Counted from the stretch's first letter, positions 36,567 to 45,341 are shown. The stretch: DNA of 64,000 nucleotides from Pseudomonas sp. PB120 (GCF_009761815.1 NZ_RWIN01000141.1:1-64000); one strand, 5' to 3'. Notes: generated from the letters alone by a model not told the origin. Numbers and translations: made by a program.

Positions 36567-36824
36567 CAATTATCTCCTGAGAATGTGCCCGACATGACGG
36601 GACGACTCGATCATCCGTGTTCCGCTGCCAAGCTCTCTGAAGAAAGCCCGGCACCTTCAAATACTGCGCAGGCGGTGCCTGGAGCAGTGATGATGCGGTC
36701 TGCCATCACCGCTATTGAGCTGATTCGGTAAACCGGGTGTCAGTATCAAATCCACGCGTGCAATCAGTCAGAATCCCCATGAATGCCCGTAACATATGAC
36801 GACAACAAACAGACATCAATGGCT

Positions 36825-36840
36825 GCTTTGGGTCGGATGC
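36825..36840. repeat. Second copy of the GCTTTGGGTCGGATGC element
   Basis: An exact 16-base match to 36100-36115. Both flank the DUF3592-like gene in the accessory island. The surrounding gap 36567-36897 holds nothing else recognisable. Confidence 0.5.
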
Positions 36841-36897
36841 GGCCCTTCACGGCAAGAGAAACGGCAAGGCGCTACAAGTGCAGCGCAGTAGACGAAC

Positions 36898-36936
36898 GGA
36901 GAAGAAAAACCCGGCTCACTGGCCGGGCTTTCTCTC
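36898..36936 (-). terminator. Rho-independent terminator of the small acidic gene
   Basis: On the minus strand GAAAGCCCGGC pairs with GCCGGGTTTTT across a short loop and ends in TTTTTC, immediately after the stop codon at 36937. Confidence 0.8.
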
Positions 36937-37155
36937 CTATCTCCTATCGTCTGAAAGCGGTGTCTGTTCATCCGCCTCTGGGGTAGTTCTCTCACCTGGT
37001 TCCTTCTGGTTTTCAGGACGATCATCGCTTGGATTTTTCAACGGATCGTATTTGTTCGGATCGTCTGGATCTAGCGTCGGCTCATCAGAACCTGGCTCAG
37101 GTTTGGATGGAAAGGAACCTTGTGTTTGGTTTTGAACACTCAAATCGATAGACAT
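36937..37155 (-). CDS. Small acidic, proline-rich disordered protein
   Basis: A 72-residue protein starting MSIDLSVQNQTQG and then almost wholly made of Pro, Asp, Glu, Ser, Lys and Asn (for example PSKPEPGSDEPTLDPDDPNK). No signal peptide or fold is expected; it should be intrinsically disordered. It is called a gene because the ATG at 37155 follows GAGGTGGG and a clean intrinsic terminator sits directly at the stop codon. Small acidic proteins of this kind occur widely in Pseudomonas without known function. Confidence 0.6.
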   Translation of the reverse strand: MSIDLSVQNQTQGSFPSKPEPGSDEPTLDPDDPNKYDPLKNPSDDRPENQKEPGERTTPEADEQTPLSDDRR

Positions 37156-37264
37156 ACCCACCTCACCTATGAGGTCCAGCTTTTCTGGGCCGTAATCGTT
37201 TGAAGTTGGCTGGTTAAAAGTGTGCGACTGAGCGGATGAGCGGGTAGTAAAGAGCCCTGCAGGC

Positions 37265-37293
37265 GGCTGCAAGCAGGCTCGCTCCTACAAGGA
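37265..37293. repeat. Half REP element
   Basis: GCTGCAAGCAGGCTCGCTCC followed by TACAAGG matches one arm of the REP at 17691-17791. It lies between ilvA and the small acidic gene. Confidence 0.55.
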
Positions 37294-37312
37294 AATGAGT
37301 ACATCGGCAAAA

Positions 37313-38326
37313 TCACACCAACGCTTCGCTCAATGCCGCACGTTCGGCCACATGCCGCAAGGTATCGAAATTGATGTTGGCTCCCGAATCGATAGCGATC
37401 AGGGTCTGCCCCCGCACTCCCGTGCGCGCCACGTATTGCTTGATGCCGGCCACGGCCAGGGCGCCGGATGGCTCGGTGATCGAGCGGGTATCGTCGTAGA
37501 TGTTCTTGGTCGCAATGCAAAGTTCATCATCGCTGACAGTCAGCACTTCATCGACACAAAACCGACACACCTCAAAACCATGGGCGCCGATCTGCGCGAC
37601 TGCCACGCCATCAGCGAACGTGCCCACACGGGGCAACACCACGCGCTCATCGGCCTGCAAGGCGGCGTGCAAGCAGGCGGAATGCTCCGACTCAACGCCA
37701 ATGATGCGCACCTCGGGCCTCAGGTACTTGACGTACGCTGCAATGCCGGCGATCAGACCACCACCGCCTACCGGGACGAAGATCGCATCCAGCGCACCCT
37801 GATGTTGACGCAGTATCTCCATGGCAACAGTGCCCTGCCCTGCGATGACGTCCGGATCATCAAAGGGCGAAACAAAGGTCTTGCCGGTTTGCGACGCCAA
37901 CGCCAGGGCATGGGACAAGGCAAACGGAAAGCTTTCGCCGTGCAACATTGCCTCGGCGCCACGACTGCGTACCCCTGACACCTTCAACAGCGGTGTGGTG
38001 GTGGGCATGACAATGGTCGCGTCGATACCCAGGTGTCGTGCGGCCAACGCCACGCCCTGGGCATGATTGCCGGCAGAAGCTGTGATCACTCCGGCTTTCT
38101 TTTGCGCAGCGCTCAAGTTCACCAGTTTGTTATAGGCGCCACGGATCTTGAAGGAAAAGGTCGGTTGCAGATCTTCGCGTTTAAGCAGGATCTGGTTGCC
38201 AAGTGTCAGGGACAGTGCAGGTGCGGGTTGCAGCGGTGTGTGCACGGCCAGTTCGTAGACCGGCGCGGCGAGGATCTTTTTGACGTACTGCTCAAGCAAA
38301 GCTTGTTGAACGGGCGTACTGGGCAT
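37313..38326 (-). CDS. ilvA: Threonine dehydratase (short, catalytic domain only)
   Basis: A 337-residue pyridoxal-phosphate enzyme of fold type II that deaminates threonine (or serine) to 2-oxobutyrate. Lys60 in SFKIRGAYN binds PLP, SAGNHAQG (residues 83-90) and the GGGGL loop hold the cofactor phosphate, and the fold continues to the end. The regulatory ACT-like domains of the biosynthetic IlvA (about 500 residues) are absent, so isoleucine feedback is not expected. Pseudomonas often has both forms. The upstream region encodes a leader peptide and a terminator, suggesting control by attenuation. The start codon has AAGGAAG nine bases upstream. Confidence 0.9.
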   Translation of the reverse strand: MPSTPVQQALLEQYVKKILAAPVYELAVHTPLQPAPALSLTLGNQILLKREDLQPTFSFKIRGAYNKLVNLSAAQKKAGVITASAGNHAQGVALAARHLGIDATIVMPTTTPLLKVSGVRSRGAEAMLHGESFPFALSHALALASQTGKTFVSPFDDPDVIAGQGTVAMEILRQHQGALDAIFVPVGGGGLIAGIAAYVKYLRPEVRIIGVESEHSACLHAALQADERVVLPRVGTFADGVAVAQIGAHGFEVCRFCVDEVLTVSDDELCIATKNIYDDTRSITEPSGALAVAGIKQYVARTGVRGQTLIAIDSGANINFDTLRHVAERAALSEALV

Positions 38327-38360
38327 GATCGCTTCCTTGGTTTGATCAGAGCCCCGAGAC

Positions 38361-38391
38361 AGAAAATGAAAACCCGCCTCAAGGGCGGGTT
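38361..38391 (-). terminator. Attenuator hairpin between leader peptide and ilvA
   Basis: On the minus strand AACCCGCC, a short loop and GGCGGGTT form an 8-base-pair stem followed by TTTCATTTTC. It begins about 20 bases after the leader-peptide stop codon and ends about 35 bases before the ilvA start. Confidence 0.65.
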
Positions 38392-38409
38392 GGGTGCTGC
38401 AGTCGTGAG

Positions 38410-38475
38410 CTAGCCCGCCAAATGAGGAATGGCGGTAATAATGCTTGGCTGGCGGCGCAACATGTTCGAAGTCAT
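38410..38475 (-). CDS. Leader peptide of ilvA
   Basis: A 21-codon frame reads MTSNMLRRQPSIITAIPHLA then Gly and a TAG stop. Four of five consecutive codons in SIITAI encode isoleucine or threonine (ATT ATT ACC GCC ATT), the product and substrate amino acids of the ilvA step. It is followed by a terminator hairpin and then ilvA, the layout of a translating-ribosome attenuator. There is no strong Shine-Dalgarno in front of it, which lowers confidence. Confidence 0.55.
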   Translation of the reverse strand: MTSNMLRRQPSIITAIPHLAG

Positions 38476-38563
38476 GGATTGAAATTAGCCGGGGGCCGAT
38501 GGCAAGTCAACGGTCAATTTTCGTGGGGCTCTCGCAACGCCGTGAATCACGACGCTGGTTGTT

Positions 38564-39448
38564 TTAGCGCTCGAGGTAACGGGTCAACGCCGCCCCCAGG
38601 GCATCGAACGTATGGGCGATGCGCCCGACCTTGCGCAGATCGTTGTGCATGGCGATCCACACATCGACTTCCAGGCCCAGGCTGTCCGGCAGAACCTCGA
38701 TCAGGCCATGGGTCGCCGCCACCGTGGCCGGGCACAAGCCGAAACCCAGACCGGCCTTGAGCGCAGAAAGTTGGAAAAGGTGATTGTCGCTAGCGATGGT
38801 GAATGACTGGTCTGCTTCGCACAGCCCCATGTCGACCAGTCGGCGCAGATCGGCAGAACGTCGGTCGGGCCCAATCAACGGAGCCTTTCGCAGCGCCTCG
38901 ATACTCGCCGGTTCGCCGTAGCGCTCAAGGCATTCGGCACTGGCGTATATCCCGACATGCAAGGCTCCGACGCGTCGCGCGACGATCCCTGCTTCGTTGG
39001 GGCGCTGCAGACGCACAGCGATGTCCGACTCTTGGCGAGAAATATCTTCCAGCGAATCGCCGATGCTCATTTCAAGCTTTAAGCCCGGGTGCTTGTAGTG
39101 AAACTCGCTCAGCAACCCTGGCAGCACCTCGACGCCCAGAAATTCGCTGCTGGTCAGCCTGACAATGCCACAGGACACCTGCGTTTCACCGCTCGCCATG
39201 CGATTGAACGCCTCGGCCGCGATCGCCATGGACTCGACATGATGGATCAGCCCCCGTGCCGACGCAGTGGGCGTGAGGCCCGTGGGAGTACGAGTGAACA
39301 GGTTTACGCCCAGTCCTGACTCGAGACTCTCCAGTCGTCGACGCGCAGTGGCCTGGGCAATGCCCAGCATCCGTGCCGCGCCGGACAGGCTGCCACTGCG
39401 TAATACGGCCAGAAACACTCGCTGACTTTCCCATTCAAGGCCGCTCAT
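38564..39448 (-). CDS. LysR-type regulator
   Basis: A 294-residue LysR protein: winged helix at residues 6-65 (ESQRVFLAVLRSGSLSGAAR, LGIAQATARRRLESLESGLG) and an effector domain from about 90. The dimer-type signature LARFxxR is replaced by RLESLESGLGVNLFTRTPTG, normal for the family. It is divergent from a small GFA-family gene at 39553. The frame is open to 39511, but the ATG at 39448 with AAGGAATGT upstream is typical. Its target is unknown; the nearby GFA gene is a candidate. Confidence 0.88.
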   Translation of the reverse strand: MSGLEWESQRVFLAVLRSGSLSGAARMLGIAQATARRRLESLESGLGVNLFTRTPTGLTPTASARGLIHHVESMAIAAEAFNRMASGETQVSCGIVRLTSSEFLGVEVLPGLLSEFHYKHPGLKLEMSIGDSLEDISRQESDIAVRLQRPNEAGIVARRVGALHVGIYASAECLERYGEPASIEALRKAPLIGPDRRSADLRRLVDMGLCEADQSFTIASDNHLFQLSALKAGLGFGLCPATVAATHGLIEVLPDSLGLEVDVWIAMHNDLRKVGRIAHTFDALGAALTRYLER

Positions 39449-39552
39449 ACATTCCTTACCAACGGTTGCTCCATTTGTTGTCTTCTGCCCGGTGCGAGGA
39501 ACAGCGATCATGTGCCTCTCATATGTAAAGCAACAGTATAAGGAGCAGCACC

Positions 39553-40008
39553 ATGGGTTTCACCGGTCAATGCCGATGCGGACGCGTCCATCTCCAATTG
39601 CGCACTGAGACGACTGTGCCGCTGTACGCCTGCCACTGCCTGGACTGCCAGCGCTGGAGCGGCAGCGCGTTCGCCTTGCACATGCTGTGTGGCGCCCAGA
39701 CGCTGGACGTGTCCGGCGACACGCTCACTTACAGCCATGCCCATGAAGGACAGATATCGACCCAATATGCCTGCGGAACCTGTTTCACCCGGCTGTTCAA
39801 CGAGACGACGGCCGCCCCCGGTATGCGCGTGGTCCGTGCGGGGGTATTCGATGGCGCGGAGCAGTGGGTGCCCATGGCGCATATCTGGGTCAAGCGCAAG
39901 CAACAGTGGGTCTCGCTGCCAGAGGGTATTGCGCAATGGGTACAAAGCCCGACACCTGAGGATTTCGCATGTGCTCTGGAAAATCAGGTGCGAAGTCTGG
40001 CGGGTTGA
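39553..40008 (+). CDS. GFA-family (glutathione-dependent formaldehyde-activating enzyme-like) zinc protein
   Basis: A 151-residue zinc-binding protein of the GFA/CENP-V family. The cysteine pattern is GQCRCG (Cys7, Cys9) and YACHCLDCQRWSG (Cys27, Cys29, Cys32), with a further YACGTCF pair at about 73-76. GFA proteins have been linked to formaldehyde-glutathione adduct formation, but most are of unknown role. A strong ribosome-binding site (AAGGAGCAGCACC) precedes the start. It is divergent from a LysR gene. A G-C rich pentamer repeat and an otherwise empty gap follow. Confidence 0.85.
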   Translation: MGFTGQCRCGRVHLQLRTETTVPLYACHCLDCQRWSGSAFALHMLCGAQTLDVSGDTLTYSHAHEGQISTQYACGTCFTRLFNETTAAPGMRVVRAGVFDGAEQWVPMAHIWVKRKQQWVSLPEGIAQWVQSPTPEDFACALENQVRSLAG

Positions 40009-40182
40009 TATGGGTGGTGTAATGCCTGTGTTTGGACGAATGGTTGAGGTGGATGTGACCGCTATCGCCTAAAGCAGCCCTTCCTCAAATATCTAAACAA
40101 GCTTACAAACTAGATACCGGCGCAGGTTTAGGCGAGACCGCATGACACTTTCTAAAATCGCCAGTCAGCGAAGCGAGCACTA

Positions 40183-40208
40183 GCCGGGCCGGGCCGGGCC
40201 GGGCCGGG
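40183..40208. repeat. Tandem GGGCC/GCCGG pentamer repeat
   Basis: Five uninterrupted copies of the unit GCCGG (GCCGGGCCGG repeated) lie between the GFA gene and a LysR gene. The tract is prone to slippage and to misassembly. The rest of the gap 40009-40271 shows nothing recognisable. Confidence 0.7.
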
Positions 40209-40271
40209 AAACGCTGGCCCACCGTGCAAGTCGTCGACAGTTTGTTCCACACCTCAAAGCCGCTGCCAACG

Positions 40272-41171
40272 CTAGGGCAACTGCCGCCCCAACGGCGACG
40301 TATTCGCCTGCAAAAACCTCATCAACGCACCCGCCGCAGGCGACAGGCTCCGCCCTTTGCGCGTAAGCATCCCAATCTGGCGTTCCACCTTCGGTTCGGC
40401 CAAAGGTAGAAACGCGAGCTTTTCGTTCTCCTGAGGAAACGCCAGATACGGCAAGGTGCTGATCCCGACGCCCTCCTCCAGCATCGCAATGAGCGAGATC
40501 ATGTTGGAGATGGACAGGCGACTGTGTTCCAGCAAGCACTCGGCATCGGTGCCTTCCAACAACCGTGAGGTGCCGTTCCGGATCATTGGCAAGCCCTGCA
40601 GCTGCGACCAGTGCAAGGCCCCTTTCGCCAGTACCAAGGGGTGGTCGGCCCGGCACACCACGCCCACCTGGTCGTTGATGATCGGGGAGAACTCGACCTG
40701 CTCGTCGGCCAGCCACATGCTGCTGATGGCGAAGTCCACCTGGCCTTGGGCCAACAACTGCTGGACGCTGTCGGCGGTGCCGTCCTGGATGCTGATCTGC
40801 ACATTGGGATGCTCTGCCACGAAACGCGCCAAAGGTCCGGGCAACAGCCGGCTGGCCACGGACGGCACGGTGGCGATGCTGACCTGGCCTATCTCATGCT
40901 GGACCAACAGGGTGACCTCACGGGCGATGCGGTCGTGGTGTTCGATCAAGCCACGGAACAGCGGCAGGCAATGTTCGCCGAAGGGCGTCAGCTCGACCCG
41001 GCCGCCACCCTTTTCGATCAGTCCCTGGCCCAGCTTCTGCTCCAGCTCGCGCACCGCCAGCGACATCGCCGGTTGTGTGCGATAGGCCTGGCGTGCTGCT
41101 GCGTGGAAGCTCTTGAGCTCGGCCACCAACAGGAAGTAGCGCAACTGGGCGATTTTTAGCTCGGGCAACAT
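40272..41171 (-). CDS. LysR-type regulator of the ALDH/BCCT operon
   Basis: A 299-residue LysR protein with winged helix at residues 6-64 (ELKIAQLRYFLLVAELKSFH, then RTQPAMSLAVRELEQKLGQ) and an effector domain from about 90. It is divergent from the aldehyde dehydrogenase at 41264 with a 92-base AT-rich gap, so it almost certainly controls the seven-gene operon. Such LysR proteins usually respond to the pathway substrate or an intermediate. The start codon follows no clear ribosome-binding site; MLPELKIAQLRYF is kept because the next Met is inside the helix-turn-helix. Confidence 0.88.
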   Translation of the reverse strand: MLPELKIAQLRYFLLVAELKSFHAAARQAYRTQPAMSLAVRELEQKLGQGLIEKGGGRVELTPFGEHCLPLFRGLIEHHDRIAREVTLLVQHEIGQVSIATVPSVASRLLPGPLARFVAEHPNVQISIQDGTADSVQQLLAQGQVDFAISSMWLADEQVEFSPIINDQVGVVCRADHPLVLAKGALHWSQLQGLPMIRNGTSRLLEGTDAECLLEHSRLSISNMISLIAMLEEGVGISTLPYLAFPQENEKLAFLPLAEPKVERQIGMLTRKGRSLSPAAGALMRFLQANTSPLGRQLP

Positions 41172-41263
41172 GATCAGTAATCCTTATCGAATCATTTTTT
41201 TTATTAATTTTTATTTGCGCCATATTGCTCGCAAGATGAGAGCCACGCAAACGGAGGCTTCTC

Positions 41264-42706
41264 ATGTCACTCACTCCCTACAAAAACTACATCGATGGAC
41301 AGTGGTGCGACGGTCTCACCACGCTGAACAACCACAGTCCCTCGGACAGCCGCGACCTGATTGGCGAATACCATCAGGCCAGCGCCGAGCAAACCCGACT
41401 GGCCATCCAGGCCGCCCGCGCCGCGCAACCGCTGTGGGCCGCCACGGGTCTGGAAGCGCGCCAGCAAGTGCTGACGGCTATCGGCAACGAGCTGATCGCC
41501 CGCAAGGAAGAGCTCGGCCAACTGCTCTCCCGTGAAGAAGGCAAACCTCTGGCCGAGGGCATCGGCGAGGTTAACCGCAGCGGCCAGTTCTTCCATTACT
41601 ACGCGGCCGAAGTGCTGCGTCAGATGGGCGAAACCGCCGACTCGGTGCGCCCTGGTATCGAGATCGAAGTACACCGCGAGCCTGTCGGCGTGGTGGGCAT
41701 CATCACCCCCTGGAACTTCCCCATGGCCACGGCGGCCTGGAAGATCGCGCCAGCCCTGGCCTTCGGCAATGCGGTGGTGTTCAAGCCGGCCAACCTGGTG
41801 CCGGCGAGTGCCTGGGCACTGACCGAGATCATCAGCCGCCAGGCGCTGCCTCACGGCACGTTCAACCTGGTCATGGGCAGCGGCGCCAGCGTCGGTGAAA
41901 CACTGATTCAGTCGCCCGATATCGATGCCCTGACCTTCACCGGTTCACTGACCACCGGCAAACGTGTCGCGGTCGCTACCGCCGGCAACCTGGCGCGTTG
42001 CCAACTGGAGATGGGCAGCAAGAATGCGCTGGTGGTGATGGATGACGCCGAGCTTGATGTGGCCGTGGAATGCGCACTGAACGGCGCGTTTTTTGGCACC
42101 GGGCAGAAATGCACGGCGTCCTCGCGGTTGATCGTCTGCGATGGCATCCATGACCGTTTCGTCGAGGCCCTGCGCGGGCGCATGCGTCAGCTCAAGGTCG
42201 GCCATGCCCTGGAAGCTGGCGTGCAGATCGGCCCGGTGGCCGAGGCGCGGCAACTGGAGCAGAACCTGGAATACCTGCGCCTGGCCCAGGCCGAAGGCGC
42301 GACGCTGGTCGAAGGCGGCGAGCGACTGCAACTGGACACCGACGGCTACTTCATGCGCCCGGCCCTGTTCATCAACAGCCGCAATGACATGCGCATCAAC
42401 CGCGAAGAAGTCTTCGGGCCGATCGCCTGTGTCATCCGCGTCCGTGATTTCGACGAGGCCGTGGCGACCCTCAATGACACCGAATACGGCCTCACCGCCG
42501 GGATCATCACCCAATCGCTGCGCCATGCCAGCGAGTTCAAGCGCCGTGCCCAAACGGGCTGCGTGATGGTCAATCTGCCCACCGCCGGCACCGATTACCA
42601 CGTGCCGTTCGGCGGCCGCAAAGCCTCGAGCTTCGGGCCACGCGAGCAAGGGCAATACGCCCGCGACTTCTACACCGTGGTCAAGACCACTTACGTCCGG
42701 CCTTGA
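41264..42706 (+). CDS. NAD(P)+-dependent aldehyde dehydrogenase
   Basis: A 480-residue ALDH-superfamily enzyme oxidising an aldehyde to an acid. Signatures in order: PWNFPMATAAWKIAPAL (cofactor cleft), FTGSLTTGKRV (Rossmann), LEMGSKNALVV with catalytic Glu at about 248, and FFGTGQKCTASSRL with nucleophile Cys at about 281. Its FGGRKASSFGPREQGQYARD C-terminus is typical of semialdehyde dehydrogenases such as alpha-ketoglutaric semialdehyde dehydrogenase. It is the first gene of an operon with an M19-like protein, a BCCT transporter, a large unknown protein, a DUF3726-like protein and RidA. A strong ribosome-binding site (ACGGAGG) precedes the start. Confidence 0.9.
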   Translation: MSLTPYKNYIDGQWCDGLTTLNNHSPSDSRDLIGEYHQASAEQTRLAIQAARAAQPLWAATGLEARQQVLTAIGNELIARKEELGQLLSREEGKPLAEGIGEVNRSGQFFHYYAAEVLRQMGETADSVRPGIEIEVHREPVGVVGIITPWNFPMATAAWKIAPALAFGNAVVFKPANLVPASAWALTEIISRQALPHGTFNLVMGSGASVGETLIQSPDIDALTFTGSLTTGKRVAVATAGNLARCQLEMGSKNALVVMDDAELDVAVECALNGAFFGTGQKCTASSRLIVCDGIHDRFVEALRGRMRQLKVGHALEAGVQIGPVAEARQLEQNLEYLRLAQAEGATLVEGGERLQLDTDGYFMRPALFINSRNDMRINREEVFGPIACVIRVRDFDEAVATLNDTEYGLTAGIITQSLRHASEFKRRAQTGCVMVNLPTAGTDYHVPFGGRKASSFGPREQGQYARDFYTVVKTTYVRP

Positions 42707-42719
42707 GGGAGCACCCGCC

Positions 42720-43706
42720 ATGAACGACCTGCTGATGATCGACGGCCTGCAGTACTCCAACTGGAGCCCGGAAATATTCCAGCAAATGCTGGCCGGCGGC
42801 CTGTGCGCGGTGCATGCCACCATCGCCTATCACGAGAATGCCCGTGAAACCCTCTCGCGCCTGGGCGAATGGAATCGTCGTTTCGAAACCTGGCCCGAGC
42901 TGATCCGCCCGGTGCGCTCGGCCAGCGATATTCGCCTGGCCCATGAGGAAGGCCGGGTGGGTGTGTTCTTCGGCTTGCAGAACTGCTCGCCGATCGAAGA
43001 CGACATCGACCTGGTGGAAATCTTCCGTCAGCTGGGCGTGTTCGTCATGCAGTTGACCTACAACAACCAGAGCCTGCTCGCCAGCGGCTGCTACGAGCAG
43101 GAAGACAACGGTATCAGCCGCTTCGGTCGCCAGGTCATCGCCGAGATGAACCGGGTCGGCATGCTGATCGACATGTCCCACAGTGCCGAACGCAGCACCC
43201 TGGAGGCCATTGAGCTGTCGAGCCGGCCGGTCATCATCTCCCACGCCAACCCGTCGAGTTTCCATGCAGCCAAGCGCAACAAGTCCGATGCGGTATTGCG
43301 AGGGATCGCCGAATCCGGTGGGCTGCTGGGCTTCAGCACCTATCCCTTCCACCTGAAAGGCGCCTCGGCCTGCAGCCTGGAAAGCTTCTGCGACATGATC
43401 GCCAGCACAGCGGACCTGATGGGCGTCGAGCACATCGGCATCGGCACCGACCTGTGCCAGTCGCAACCGTTGTCAGTCCTGGAGTGGATGCGCAACGGAC
43501 GCTGGAGCAAGGAAAAGGACTACGGCGAAGGCACCAAGGACAACGCCAGCTGGCCGGCACCGTTGCAATGGTTCCGCGACAGCCGTGACTTCCCCAACAT
43601 CGCCAAGGGCCTGCGTGCCCGAGGTTTTGCCGAGGACGACGTACGCAAGATCATGGGACTGAACTGGCTGCGCCTGCTGGAAACCGCCACCACGGCACAG
43701 GACTGA
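42720..43706 (+). CDS. M19-family (membrane dipeptidase-like) protein with missing N-terminal metal ligands
   Basis: A 328-residue protein of the renal-dipeptidase/M19 amidohydrolase fold. The later signature parts are present: IDMSHSAERS and ISHANPSSF, with the two histidines of the second metal site, and GIGTDLC. The N-terminal DGHxD that binds the first metal is instead DGLQYSNW, and the usual bridging Glu (GxEG) reads FFGLQNC. Similar proteins sit in glycine betaine catabolic loci of Pseudomonas, where their exact reaction is uncertain. The start is 13 bases after the ALDH stop codon, so it is in the operon. Activity as a dipeptidase should not be assumed. Confidence 0.8.
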   Translation: MNDLLMIDGLQYSNWSPEIFQQMLAGGLCAVHATIAYHENARETLSRLGEWNRRFETWPELIRPVRSASDIRLAHEEGRVGVFFGLQNCSPIEDDIDLVEIFRQLGVFVMQLTYNNQSLLASGCYEQEDNGISRFGRQVIAEMNRVGMLIDMSHSAERSTLEAIELSSRPVIISHANPSSFHAAKRNKSDAVLRGIAESGGLLGFSTYPFHLKGASACSLESFCDMIASTADLMGVEHIGIGTDLCQSQPLSVLEWMRNGRWSKEKDYGEGTKDNASWPAPLQWFRDSRDFPNIAKGLRARGFAEDDVRKIMGLNWLRLLETATTAQD

Positions 43707-43763
43707 GCCCTCCCGGCACGGACAGCTTGAACAATAAAAACAATCGCAGGTTCCGGAGACTTC

Positions 43764-45314
43764 ATGAAAAATCAAAGCACACTGGAAGCAGACGGCCAGG
43801 CCATGAGCTTACCGATCGCCCGAGACATCGACTGGCCACTGTTCCTGATCAGTGGCGGTTTCCTGGGCGCGTTCCTGGTAGCGGCGCTGGTGGATATCGA
43901 CGCGGTGTCGGCACTGGTCAACACCCTCTTCGCCTGGTCGACCAAGGCCTTCGGCCTGTACTGGCAGGTGTTGATGCTGGCGACCTTCGTGGTCAGCCTG
44001 GGCATCTGTTTTTCGAAATGCGGACGCGTGCGCCTGGGTGGCATCAACCAGCGCCCGGACACCAGCACCTTCAACTGGATCGCCGTGATCATGTGCGCCT
44101 TGCTCGCCGGTGGTGGCGCCTTCTGGGCCGCCGCTGAACCGCTGATGCATTTCGCCAGCCCACCGCCGTTTTTCGTCGGCGTGCAACCGCACACTGAAGC
44201 GGCGGGCACCGCGGCACTGGCGCAGGCGTTCGTGCACTGGGGCTTCCTGGCCTGGGCAGTGCTCGGCAGCCTGCTGGCGATCGTGCTGATGCATTTGCAC
44301 TATGACAAAGGCCTGCCGCTGGCGCCGCGCACCTTGCTCTATCCGTTGTTCGGCGAACGCGCACTGAAAGGCCCGATCGGCACCTTCGCCGACGCCACGT
44401 CGATCATTGCGGTGGTCGCCGGCACCATCGGCCCGATCGGTTTTCTTGGGCTGCAAATCAGCAGCGCCTTACACGCGGTGTGGGGCGTGCCCAACGGCCT
44501 CGTCACCCAGTCGATCACCATCGTGCTGGTCACGCTGATGTACACCACTTCCTGCCTGGTCGGTCTCAAGGGCATCCGCTTCGTCAGCGAGATCAATGTC
44601 TGGCTGATGCTCGGGCTGGCGCTGTTCATGGTGGTGTTCGGGCCGACGCTGTTTATCCTCAGCGGTTTCCCGGCGGCCTTCGCGCTGCACGTCGAGCAGT
44701 TCATCCCGTTGACGATGTTCCGCGCCGATCCGAAGTGGCTGGACTGGTGGACGGTATTCTACTGGGGCTGGTTCATCGGTTACGCACCCATGGTGGCGCT
44801 GTACGTCGCACGGATCTCGCGGGGCCGCACCATTCGCGAGATCATCATGACGCTGTCGATCATCGCCCCGCTGGTGACCATGTTCTGGTTCACCGTGGTC
44901 GGTGGTACCGGCATCGGCCTGGAGTTGCAGACACCCGGGATCGTCACCGCCCATGGCACCCAGCCTGAAGACCTGCTGCTGGGCGTGACCCAGAACCTGC
45001 CGCTCGGTGGCCTGATCAGTGGACTGTTCCTGTTCCTGAGTTTCATCTCGGTGGCCACCAATGGCGACGCCATGGCGTTTACCGTGGCGCTGGCGATGTC
45101 GAGCACCGACAAACCGAAAAAATGGCTGTGCGGTTTCTGGGCCATCGGCATGGGCCTGGCGGCGGTGGTGCTGATTACCATCGGCGCGGGCGGCGTGACC
45201 GCCCTGCAATCGTTCATCGTCATCACGGCGGTGCCGGTATCGCTGGTGATCCTGCCGGCATTGTGGGATTCGGTGCGCATCGCCCGGCACATGGCCCGCG
45301 AACAGGGCCTCTGA
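43764..45314 (+). CDS. BCCT-family transporter
   Basis: A 516-residue, 12-helix betaine/carnitine/choline transporter. The family signature around helix 8 reads DWWTVFYWGWFIGYAPMVAL, then the conserved ARISRGRTIREII. In betaine transporters such as BetP this helix carries a tryptophan box (W-W-IS-W-SP); here it is W-F-IG-Y-AP, so the substrate is probably not glycine betaine itself. The N-terminal extension before helix 1 is short, which fits a catabolic uptake protein, and osmotic control by a long C-tail is absent. It lies 57 bases after the M19-like gene. Confidence 0.88.
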   Translation: MKNQSTLEADGQAMSLPIARDIDWPLFLISGGFLGAFLVAALVDIDAVSALVNTLFAWSTKAFGLYWQVLMLATFVVSLGICFSKCGRVRLGGINQRPDTSTFNWIAVIMCALLAGGGAFWAAAEPLMHFASPPPFFVGVQPHTEAAGTAALAQAFVHWGFLAWAVLGSLLAIVLMHLHYDKGLPLAPRTLLYPLFGERALKGPIGTFADATSIIAVVAGTIGPIGFLGLQISSALHAVWGVPNGLVTQSITIVLVTLMYTTSCLVGLKGIRFVSEINVWLMLGLALFMVVFGPTLFILSGFPAAFALHVEQFIPLTMFRADPKWLDWWTVFYWGWFIGYAPMVALYVARISRGRTIREIIMTLSIIAPLVTMFWFTVVGGTGIGLELQTPGIVTAHGTQPEDLLLGVTQNLPLGGLISGLFLFLSFISVATNGDAMAFTVALAMSSTDKPKKWLCGFWAIGMGLAAVVLITIGAGGVTALQSFIVITAVPVSLVILPALWDSVRIARHMAREQGL

Positions 45315-45341
45315 ATCATGACTTGCCCAGGAACAACAATA

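Noticed and set aside
40183..40208. CRISPR-like or regulatory repeat
   Set aside because: Simple pentamer tandem repeat without spacers; treated as low-complexity DNA.
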